From: Gemmatimonadaceae bacterium
GTDB taxonomy: Bacteria; Gemmatimonadota; Gemmatimonadetes; Gemmatimonadales; Gemmatimonadaceae
Assembly: GCA_025357975.1 (NCBI GenBank)
Contig: JANYKY010000169.1
Location: forward strand, 1 to 5,113
DNA: 5,113 bases
Direction of reading: 5' to 3'
Part shown: positions 1-5,113 of the stretch, piece after piece
Position numbering within the stretch: position 1 is the first letter of the stretch
Layout: each line of letters opens with the position of its first letter
Made by a program: the position numbers and the translations under genes
Notes under the pieces: model-generated
What the model was told of the DNA's origin: nothing
What the model saw: the letters and a program-made list of their open reading frames with translations, nothing else
Database searches by the model: none

Positions 1-20
1 TTGTATTCAATCACACCATC
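1..20 (+). other. Visible leader of hisG, without a Shine-Dalgarno motif
   Basis: These 20 bases are the only sequence upstream of the first gene. They contain no purine-rich Shine-Dalgarno motif at the usual distance from the hisG ATG, and no convincing -10/-35 pair can be judged in so short a stretch. No stop codon in the hisG frame occurs here, so an upstream extension is not formally excluded, but there is no ATG, GTG or TTG in that frame either. No histidine-rich leader peptide or attenuator can be assessed. Confidence 0.4.
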
Positions 21-890
21 ATGCTTAGAATCGCACTTCCAAACAAAGGCCGGCTCTCCGAAGATGCTCGCGAGCTTTTCAATCAGGCCGGGCTCGAGGT
101 CCGCACGCGCGGCGACCGCGCACTCACCGCTTCGCTTGGCGGAGAGTTCGAGGCAATCTTCGTCCGGGCCCAGGATATTCCGGAGTTTGTCGCTGACGAT
201 GCAGCGGACGCGGGAATCACGGGCTTCGATCTCGTCCAGGAATCACGCCGGGACCTCGACTGCCGTCTCGACCTCGGTTTTGGTTTTTGTCGTATCGTTC
301 TCGCGGTTCGAGATGACAGCGGTGTTCGCGCAGTCGAAGACATCAGGGATGGCTCGCGGGTGGCTACGGTGTTTCCGTCAATCGCATCCCGCTACTTCGA
401 ATCAGCTGGCAAGCCTGTCGTCATCGTTCCGGTTTCGGGTGCAGCCGAGATAGCACCTCATCTCGGTATTGCTGACCTGATTGTGGACATCGTATCGACA
501 GGATCGACGCTTCGTACAAACGGTCTCGTCGAGGTTACGACGCTCATGGAATCGACCGCCCGCCTTTTCTCGTCTCCCTCACTTCGGCCAGGTGGCGACG
601 CCGGAAAAATCCATGCGCTCGATGAGCTCGTTACTGCTCTCAATTCAGTCGTTCAGGCGCGTGGCAAACGATACCTGATGGCAAATGTCCCGCGAATCGC
701 GCTGGACCGAGTCAAGCAAGTGTTACCCGGGCTCAACGGTCCGACTGTCATAGACATCATGAACGGTGGCGTATTCGTCGCAGTCCATGCAGTCATCCCA
801 TCTGATTCAGTTTATCGCACAATCGGCGCGCTCAAGTCTCTTGGCGCCGAAGGAATTCTCGTCACGCGCATTGAGCGCTTAATGCCATGA
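21..890 (+). CDS. hisG: ATP phosphoribosyltransferase, long form (HisG)
   Basis: Catalyses the first committed step of histidine synthesis, joining ATP and PRPP to give phosphoribosyl-ATP in the cytoplasm. The 289-residue product opens with MLRIALPNKGRL, the family N-terminus, which fixes the start at 21. GITGFD (65-70) is the conserved substrate-domain motif, and DIVSTGSTL (156-164) is the PRPP-binding loop. From about residue 217 (KRYLMANVP) to the end runs the ACT-like C-terminal domain of long-form HisG, which in this family binds histidine for feedback inhibition. The length is close to the roughly 290-300 usual for this form; the short form (about 210) lacks this domain and needs HisZ. 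I therefore infer allosteric control without HisZ. The stop overlaps the hisD start by 4 bases. No Shine-Dalgarno motif precedes it, so its initiation signal is unclear. Confidence 0.96.
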   Translation: MLRIALPNKGRLSEDARELFNQAGLEVRTRGDRALTASLGGEFEAIFVRAQDIPEFVADDAADAGITGFDLVQESRRDLDCRLDLGFGFCRIVLAVRDDSGVRAVEDIRDGSRVATVFPSIASRYFESAGKPVVIVPVSGAAEIAPHLGIADLIVDIVSTGSTLRTNGLVEVTTLMESTARLFSSPSLRPGGDAGKIHALDELVTALNSVVQARGKRYLMANVPRIALDRVKQVLPGLNGPTVIDIMNGGVFVAVHAVIPSDSVYRTIGALKSLGAEGILVTRIERLMP

Positions 891-2200
891 GCAGGACAAT
901 TCTCCGGTTCACCGGAGCTTACGATCTCCTTTCGCCCGCTGACAAGCTGGCGTTGTATTGCCGCAACGAATCTTCGGAATCGGCCGACAGCGTTTCGGCG
1001 GTAGTTGCCGACATCATTGTTCGTGTGAAACGCGACGGCGACACTGCCTTGATGGAGTTGGCAAACGAGCTGGATAGAGTCGATTTACCGGGCATCGAGG
1101 TTCCGAACGAACTTTGCAGAGCTGCTTACGAGAGCTTGAGCCCTTCTTTGCGGAGAGCGATGGAACGATCCGCCAGGAATATCGAGACATTCCATCGGTC
1201 TCAGTTACCTGCGGCGAGCTCTGTGGTCGTCGAGCCAGGCGTCGAGATCGGCCGGCGTCCCGACCCACTGAAACGAGTCGGGGTCTACGCGCCGGGTGGA
1301 CGGGCTGCATATCCAAGCAGCGTTCTTATGGGAGCAATTCCCGCAAAGGCGGCCGGTGTGAGCGAAGTGATTGTTTGCTCCCCTCCAGGTGTCACCGGGC
1401 TTCCCGATGACTCTATTCTCGCAGCGGCATTTCTCGCGAAGGTCGATCGGGTCTTCGCTGTTGGCGGAGCAGGAGCGATTGCAGCAATGGCCATCGGCAC
1501 CCCAACTATTTCTGGCGTCGACAAAGTAGTCGGTCCGGGAAACGCGTACGTTGCGGAAGCAAAGCTTCAGCTCGCGAGTTTCGTGGCCTTCGACTCACCT
1601 GCCGGGCCAAGCGAGTTGCTCGTTATCGCTGACGACTCTGCCGACCCCCGCATTATCGTGCGCGAGATGCTGGCACAGGCTGAGCACGATCCAAGAGCCG
1701 TGGTGATCGTCGTGACGATTGGTGATTCACTCCCGCCACTCATCGAGGAAATTCTCGCGACGGAGATTGATGCGGCTGCAAGAAGCCAGATCATCTTTCA
1801 GTCATTGAGTCAGCATGGCGGTGTAGTAAGCGTTCGCACACGAGATAAGGCGGTCGCGATCTCCAATCAGTTCGCGCCCGAGCATCTGATGCTGGCCGCC
1901 TCCGATCCTGAAGATTTGCTCGCCGATGTTCGCAATGCAGGCACTGTCTTCCTCGGTCAAAGCAGCTCCGTCGCCTTTGGGGATTACATGACCGGCGCAA
2001 ATCATGTTCTCCCGACGGGAGGGCTTGCCCGTTCATATTCGGGTCTGTCGACCTCTGATTTCATTCGGTGGACGTCATTTCAGAAAGTGACTCCGGAAGC
2101 CGCGAGCCGCTTTGCCACCGACGTCGGCGAGTTTGCGAAAGCGGAGGGCCTGCATGCGCACGCGGCTGCTGCTCTCGGATGGCGAGGACCTAGACGATGA
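887..2200 (+). CDS. hisD: Histidinol dehydrogenase (HisD)
   Basis: Performs the last two steps, the NAD-dependent four-electron oxidation of L-histidinol through histidinal to L-histidine, as a zinc-dependent cytoplasmic enzyme. The 437-residue length is typical. The signature region runs from VDKVVGPGNAYVAEAK (211-226) to AGPSE (239-243). By alignment with E. coli HisD from memory, the zinc ligands are Q264 and H267 (QAEHDP), D366 (GDYMTGANHVLPT) and H425 (GLHAH). The catalytic pair is E332-H333 in NQFAPEHL. VGVYAPGG (131-138) is also conserved. All key residues are intact. The ATG lies inside the hisG stop (ATGA), and only weak purine content precedes it, so translation is probably coupled to hisG. 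The ATGA at its own stop starts hisC. Confidence 0.97.
   Translation: MSRTILRFTGAYDLLSPADKLALYCRNESSESADSVSAVVADIIVRVKRDGDTALMELANELDRVDLPGIEVPNELCRAAYESLSPSLRRAMERSARNIETFHRSQLPAASSVVVEPGVEIGRRPDPLKRVGVYAPGGRAAYPSSVLMGAIPAKAAGVSEVIVCSPPGVTGLPDDSILAAAFLAKVDRVFAVGGAGAIAAMAIGTPTISGVDKVVGPGNAYVAEAKLQLASFVAFDSPAGPSELLVIADDSADPRIIVREMLAQAEHDPRAVVIVVTIGDSLPPLIEEILATEIDAAARSQIIFQSLSQHGGVVSVRTRDKAVAISNQFAPEHLMLAASDPEDLLADVRNAGTVFLGQSSSVAFGDYMTGANHVLPTGGLARSYSGLSTSDFIRWTSFQKVTPEAASRFATDVGEFAKAEGLHAHAAAALGWRGPRR
2184..2188 (+). promoter_or_regulatory. Shine-Dalgarno motif for hisC
   Basis: GAGGA lies inside the 3' end of hisD and ends 8 bases before the hisC ATG, a near-ideal spacing. It is one of only two credible ribosome binding sites in the window and supports the start at 2197, allowing direct initiation in addition to coupling through the ATGA overlap. 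Confidence 0.6.
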
Positions 2201-3258
2201 CAGCCGGCTCGGAACGCGCAACGCCGACTACGCGAGTTGGGTTCGACAGGCTTTCACTTTACGGAGAGCATGTCGCAGCATGCTCGACCGATTTGAGCGA
2301 CAACACGAATCTCTGGGGGACGCCTCCTGCAGCACAGCGGGTGCTGGGGAATGTTTCCGCAGTTGGCGTGAGTCGCTATCCATCGGCGTACACATCGGAT
2401 CTCAAAACCGCCATTTCGACTTATGTCGGAGTCGAGCCGGCAATGATAGCTACCGGATGTGGGTCCGATAACATTCTCGACTCAGCAATTCGCGCTTTTG
2501 GTAACTCCGGCGGCACTCTCGCCTGTTGTGATCCGACTTTCACGATGATTCCCGTGTTCGCCCAGCTCAACGGGCTCACCACAACGCTTTGTCGGTTCGG
2601 CGACGACGGGGACATTCCCGTCGATGAGCTTCTTTCATCACGAGCAGAGATCATCTACATCTGCTCTCCTAACAATCCCACGGGAGCATCAGCGAGCGTC
2701 GATGGAATAGAGACAGTCGCGAGCTCGTTTGGCGGCCTCGTCATTATCGATCAGGCATACGCCGAATATTCCAGCGTCTCTTTGACGCCGCTCGTGGTGC
2801 GGCATCCCAATGTGCTGATCGCGAGAACCATGTCCAAGGTGTTTGGCATGGCGGGCCTTCGTATTGGATATGGAATCGGAAACCCTGGAATTATTCGTGA
2901 GATCGAAAAATCGCGCGGGCCATACATGGTCGGCGCTACTGCCCAGGCCGCTGCATCGGCAGCTCTCGCCGAAGATCTTCCCTGGATCTCGAACGTGGTG
3001 GCCGAAACATTGGCCAACCGGTCGCGGCTGATGGCCGAGCTCGTGACGCTCGGGTATGCACCGCTTCGTAGTGATGCAAACTTTGTCCTGATTCCTGTCG
3101 CGGAAGAACCCCAGGTCACGCGCAGGCTCCTCGATAACGGGGTCGGAGTGCGCTCGTTCAGCCACCTTGCGGGAATTGGGGGAGCGATCCGCGTCACCAT
3201 CGGTCCGTGGCAAATGATGCAGCAATTCCTCGACATCCTCGGCCCATCAGGCAAATGA
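2197..3258 (+). CDS. hisC: Histidinol-phosphate aminotransferase (HisC)
   Basis: A PLP-dependent fold-type I aminotransferase that transfers the amino group of glutamate to imidazole acetol phosphate, giving histidinol phosphate. The 353 residues match the family. In order: RYP (60-62) near the substrate entrance; the GCGSDN cofactor loop (87-92); SPNNPTG (157-163) with N160; DQAY (185-188), where D185 contacts the pyridine nitrogen and Y188 the cofactor oxygen; TMSKVFGMAGLRIGY (211-225) with Schiff-base lysine K214 and phosphate-binding R222; and IRVTIG (331-336) with substrate-carboxylate R332. The middle of DQAY is usually Glu. The specific assignment as HisC rather than another aminotransferase rests on these motifs plus its position between hisD and hisH. 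A good Shine-Dalgarno motif precedes the start, which overlaps the hisD stop; the end overlaps hisH by ATGA. Confidence 0.95.
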   Translation: MTAGSERATPTTRVGFDRLSLYGEHVAACSTDLSDNTNLWGTPPAAQRVLGNVSAVGVSRYPSAYTSDLKTAISTYVGVEPAMIATGCGSDNILDSAIRAFGNSGGTLACCDPTFTMIPVFAQLNGLTTTLCRFGDDGDIPVDELLSSRAEIIYICSPNNPTGASASVDGIETVASSFGGLVIIDQAYAEYSSVSLTPLVVRHPNVLIARTMSKVFGMAGLRIGYGIGNPGIIREIEKSRGPYMVGATAQAAASAALAEDLPWISNVVAETLANRSRLMAELVTLGYAPLRSDANFVLIPVAEEPQVTRRLLDNGVGVRSFSHLAGIGGAIRVTIGPWQMMQQFLDILGPSGK

Positions 3259-3851
3259 GAGTAGCGATACTCGACTACGGCGCTGGCAACTTGCACTCCC
3301 TCGCAAAGGCCGTCGCTGGCCATGACTGCACGGTCACGATCGAAGCTGTCGTCGCAAAGGCGCTTGACTACGACGCTCTGATTCTTCCGGGTGTTGGTGC
3401 TTTTGGACTTGCCGCGCAAACGATCGCGCCCGATTTGGAGAAGATTCATGACGCTCTTGCCGCAGGTTTGCCATGTCTGGGGATTTGTCTTGGAATGCAG
3501 CTCCTGTTCGATACCAGTGGAGAAGGAGAGGGGAGTGGTGTGGGAATCATTGCTGGCCATGTTCGTCGCCTTCGAGCGGCGCGTGTACCGCAGATTGGGT
3601 GGAACGATGTCGAAGAGCAGCGTGACGACTTATATGATGCTTCCGGACTCTCCTCCGCGTATTTCGCTAACAGCTTCGTTTGCGAGCCGAATGACATGAG
3701 TGTGGTGACAGCGTGGGCTACGCATGATGGCGATCGATTCGTCGCGTCGGTTAAAGCCGGCAGCGTTGTGGGCGTCCAGTTTCATCCCGAGAAGAGCTCG
3801 CTTGCCGGCGTCGCATTCATCAAGGCGTTTCTTGATTCGGTGCGACAATGA
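3255..3851 (+). CDS. hisH: Imidazole glycerol phosphate synthase, glutaminase subunit (HisH)
   Basis: A class I glutamine amidotransferase that hydrolyses glutamine and passes ammonia to HisF, which uses it to split PRFAR into imidazole glycerol phosphate and AICAR. The reading frame stays open back to an ATG at 3207, but the family N-terminus MRVAILDYGAGN begins at 3255 inside the hisC ATGA overlap. That start gives 198 residues, the usual size. The catalytic triad is Cys78 (GICLGMQ), His177 and Glu179 (QFHPEKS). The oxyanion segment PGVGAF (45-50) and the interface motif PQIGWN (112-117) are present. The segment usually seen as YFVHSY reads YFANSF (136-141), replacing a commonly conserved His with Asn. 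Only a short AGG too close to the ATG precedes it, so translation is probably coupled to hisC. Its partner hisF starts at 5094, two genes downstream. Confidence 0.96.
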   Translation: MRVAILDYGAGNLHSLAKAVAGHDCTVTIEAVVAKALDYDALILPGVGAFGLAAQTIAPDLEKIHDALAAGLPCLGICLGMQLLFDTSGEGEGSGVGIIAGHVRRLRAARVPQIGWNDVEEQRDDLYDASGLSSAYFANSFVCEPNDMSVVTAWATHDGDRFVASVKAGSVVGVQFHPEKSSLAGVAFIKAFLDSVRQ

Positions 3852-4561
3852 TAGTGATACCCGCGGTCGATCTGCGCGATGGTTGTTGCGTTCAACTCGT
3901 TGGCGGATCATTCGAGAAAGAAATGGTACGGCTCGATGATCCTGTTTCCGTGTCACGAAAATGGGAAGCGGACGGATTCCAGAATCTTCACGTTGTTGAC
4001 CTGGACGCCGCGATGCGAACAGGCTCAAATGCCGAGACCGTGCTGTCGATCCTGCGTTCGGTGGGGTGTCAGGTGCAGGTCGGAGGAGGGATTCGGGAAG
4101 AGAGCCAGATCGAAGAGCTCTTTCGCGAAGGAGCTGCGCGGGTTGTAGTTGGCACGCGTGCAATCGAAGAGGTTGACTGGCTATCAGATATCGCTTCGCG
4201 TTTCCCTGGTTCCATCATCGTCGCTGCGGACGCGCGAGAGCGCACTGTCGTAACTCGTGGCTGGACGCGCAAATCATCTCGCAACGTCATCGACCTCGTC
4301 GAAGAGCTGAACGATATTCCGCTCGCTGGTGTGATGGTCACGGCCGTTCATGTCGAGGGGCAACTGCAGGGGCCAGACCTGCCACTCATGGGAGACGCTG
4401 TTGAAGCCTCATTTCATCCTGTCTACTCATCGGGCGGAATTCGCGGAATGAACGATCTTCACGATCTCGCTGATGAAGGAGTCGCCGCTGCGATTGTCGG
4501 GATGGCGATCTACACCGGTTCGCTCGATTCACGTGCTGCCGCAGAGGAATTTCAGTCATGA
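3848..4561 (+). CDS. hisA: ProFAR isomerase (HisA)
   Basis: A (beta/alpha)8-barrel isomerase that converts ProFAR to PRFAR by an Amadori rearrangement, supplying the substrate of HisH-HisF. The 237 residues are slightly short of the common 240-250. The catalytic acid/base pair is Asp8 (IPAVDLRDG) and Asp128 (VAADARER). The two phosphate-binding loops are GGGIR (79-83) and SSGGIRG (194-200). Thr165 lies in the strand that normally carries a catalytic-site Thr. Two family positions vary: the first strand reads VQLVGG where VRLVQG is common, and the loop after Thr165 has E170-G171 where Asp-Gly is common. The assignment to HisA rather than HisF follows from the IPAVDLRDG start, since HisF begins with an IIPCLDV-type motif. 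No Shine-Dalgarno motif is visible; the ATG overlaps the hisH stop as ATGA. Confidence 0.95.
   Translation: MIVIPAVDLRDGCCVQLVGGSFEKEMVRLDDPVSVSRKWEADGFQNLHVVDLDAAMRTGSNAETVLSILRSVGCQVQVGGGIREESQIEELFREGAARVVVGTRAIEEVDWLSDIASRFPGSIIVAADARERTVVTRGWTRKSSRNVIDLVEELNDIPLAGVMVTAVHVEGQLQGPDLPLMGDAVEASFHPVYSSGGIRGMNDLHDLADEGVAAAIVGMAIYTGSLDSRAAAEEFQS
4544..4548 (+). promoter_or_regulatory. Shine-Dalgarno motif for hisB
   Basis: GAGGA within the last codons of hisA ends 9 bases before the hisB ATG. It is the strongest ribosome binding site in the window and supports the start at 4558. Initiation at hisB can therefore be partly independent of ribosomes finishing hisA. Confidence 0.6.
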
Positions 4562-5094
4562 CAAAAATCGAGCGCCGCACTTCGGAAACGATTGTCGACG
4601 TTGAAATGACGGTCGGTACGGGAACAGCGAGTATCTCCACCAGCGTGCCATTCCTCGATCACATGATGACCGCTCTTGCACGGTATTCCGGATTGGACAT
4701 TACGCTTTCTGCATCGGGTGACTTGAAGCACCACACCATCGAGGATGTCGCGATAGCCAGTGGCCAGGCCTTCGCGAACATGCTGCCATCATCGTGTGCA
4801 CGGTACGGAGAATCCACCGTTCCAATGGATGAAGCGCTGGTACAGGTCATCGTCGATGCAGGCGGCCGGCCGTATTATCGCGGGCCCCTCCCGAGCTCCC
4901 TGTACGAGCATTGGATGAGGTCATTCGCTGACAATGCGAAGATCACGCTTCACATTCGCGTGCATCGTGGCAAAGACCGCCATCACATTGTCGAGGCAGC
5001 ATTCAAGGCGCTTGGACTTGCTCTGCGTCAGTCACTCGTCGAAACGGATGCCGTCTTCAGTACCAAGGGCAGCGTGTCGCTGCAGTCCGGCTGA
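4558..5094 (+). CDS. hisB: Imidazoleglycerol-phosphate dehydratase, monofunctional (HisB)
   Basis: Dehydrates imidazole glycerol phosphate to imidazole acetol phosphate, the substrate of HisC, using two manganese ions. The 178 residues consist only of the dehydratase domain; there is no N-terminal HAD-type histidinol-phosphatase as in E. coli. Metal-ligand candidates come from both halves of the duplicated fold: H35 (FLDHM), H58-H59 and E62 (HHTIED), H132 (LHI), H142-H143 and E146 (HHIVEAAFK). PMDEAL (89-94) and the C-terminal STKG (168-171) are also intact. The protein is shorter than the usual 190-200, mainly because the GRP-to-LHI stretch (103-132) is about 10 residues shorter than in classical members, reading GPLPSSLYEHWMRSF. 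Its position between hisA and hisF is unusual. A good Shine-Dalgarno motif precedes the ATG, which overlaps the hisA stop. Confidence 0.95.
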   Translation: MTKIERRTSETIVDVEMTVGTGTASISTSVPFLDHMMTALARYSGLDITLSASGDLKHHTIEDVAIASGQAFANMLPSSCARYGESTVPMDEALVQVIVDAGGRPYYRGPLPSSLYEHWMRSFADNAKITLHIRVHRGKDRHHIVEAAFKALGLALRQSLVETDAVFSTKGSVSLQSG

Positions 5095-5113
5095 TGCTGA
5101 CACATCGTATTGT
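5094..5113 (+). CDS. hisF: Imidazole glycerol phosphate synthase, cyclase subunit (HisF), 5' end only
   Basis: An ATG beginning on the last base of the hisB stop (TGATG, 1-base overlap) opens a frame reading M-L-T-H-R-I followed by GT, the first two bases of a Val codon. This matches the usual HisF N-terminus (ML-x-x-R-I-[IV]-PCLDV), and hisF is the expected partner of hisH in this operon. The gene runs off the right edge, so the catalytic aspartates cannot be seen. If correct, the product is the (beta/alpha)8-barrel cyclase that receives ammonia from HisH and acts on the PRFAR made by HisA. No Shine-Dalgarno motif precedes it, so stop-restart coupling with hisB is likely. The evidence is six codons plus context. 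Confidence 0.8.

Noticed and set aside
1..453. A 150-codon plus-strand frame starting at TTG at the left edge
   Set aside because: It is an out-of-frame shadow of hisG with Ser/Arg-rich composition and no domain signature, and it is not histidine-rich as an attenuator leader would be.
866..878. Small inverted repeat GCGC-ATTGA-GCGC before hisD
   Set aside because: The 4-base stem inside coding sequence is too short to be significant, with no U-tract for a terminator.
2689..3225. A 178-codon minus-strand frame within hisC
   Set aside because: It is an antisense shadow with a His/Arg-rich composition typical of reading GC-biased codons backwards and has no recognisable motif.
3207..3254. Upstream extension of HisH by 16 residues to an earlier ATG
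   Set aside because: It would overlap hisC by 52 bases and add residues before the conserved MRVAILDYGAGN start; the ATGA overlap at 3255 matches the other junctions.
2751..3560. A 269-codon open frame on the minus strand across hisC and hisH
   Set aside because: It lies entirely antisense to two genes with intact catalytic motifs, and its translation shows no recognisable domain. A long antisense frame is expected at this GC content.
4863..4872. Ten-base perfect palindrome CGGCCGGCCG
   Set aside because: It encodes the conserved Gly-Gly-Arg-Pro of HisB; codon choice explains it. There is no loop, T-tract or repeat copy to suggest a terminator or binding site.
1..5113. Possible novel defence, mobile or regulatory system
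   Set aside because: All bases except the first 20 are accounted for by overlapping histidine biosynthesis genes. No direct-repeat array, tRNA, transposase or unexplained gap was seen on either strand.

Overview
This window is a stretch of a histidine biosynthesis operon, entirely on the + strand and with essentially no non-coding DNA. Six complete genes lie in the order hisG, hisD, hisC, hisH, hisA, hisB. The first codons of a seventh, hisF, begin 20 bases before the right edge. Every identification rests on conserved catalytic motifs readable in the translations.

Layout. Bases 1-20 are the only sequence before hisG and show no Shine-Dalgarno motif. hisG (21-890), hisD (887-2200), hisC (2197-3258), hisH (3255-3851), hisA (3848-4561) and hisB (4558-5094) are joined by five identical 4-base ATGA overlaps. 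hisF starts in a 1-base TGATG overlap at 5094. Credible Shine-Dalgarno motifs stand only before hisC and hisB; the other starts probably depend on translational coupling.

Pathway. HisG condenses ATP with PRPP and carries the C-terminal regulatory domain of the long form. HisA isomerises ProFAR to PRFAR. HisH (glutaminase) with HisF (cyclase) makes imidazole glycerol phosphate and AICAR. HisB dehydrates imidazole glycerol phosphate, HisC transaminates imidazole acetol phosphate, and HisD oxidises histidinol to histidine. Not visible here are HisI and HisE (steps 2 and 3), a histidinol phosphate phosphatase, and nearly all of HisF. The first two and the rest of hisF may lie beyond the right edge.

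Organism. A bacterium of moderately high GC (about 57% from five sampled lines). The compact operon, monofunctional HisB and long-form HisG exclude an enterobacterium-type operon with a bifunctional hisB. Some sequence signatures recall Gemmatimonadota or related soil bacteria, but that is a weak impression from memory. hisB sits between hisA and hisF rather than in the common position between hisC and hisH.

I found no mobile element, CRISPR array, RNA gene, toxin or defence module. This is a core metabolic operon, and the points of interest are its gene order, overlap architecture and some motif variants. I see no undescribed biological system.
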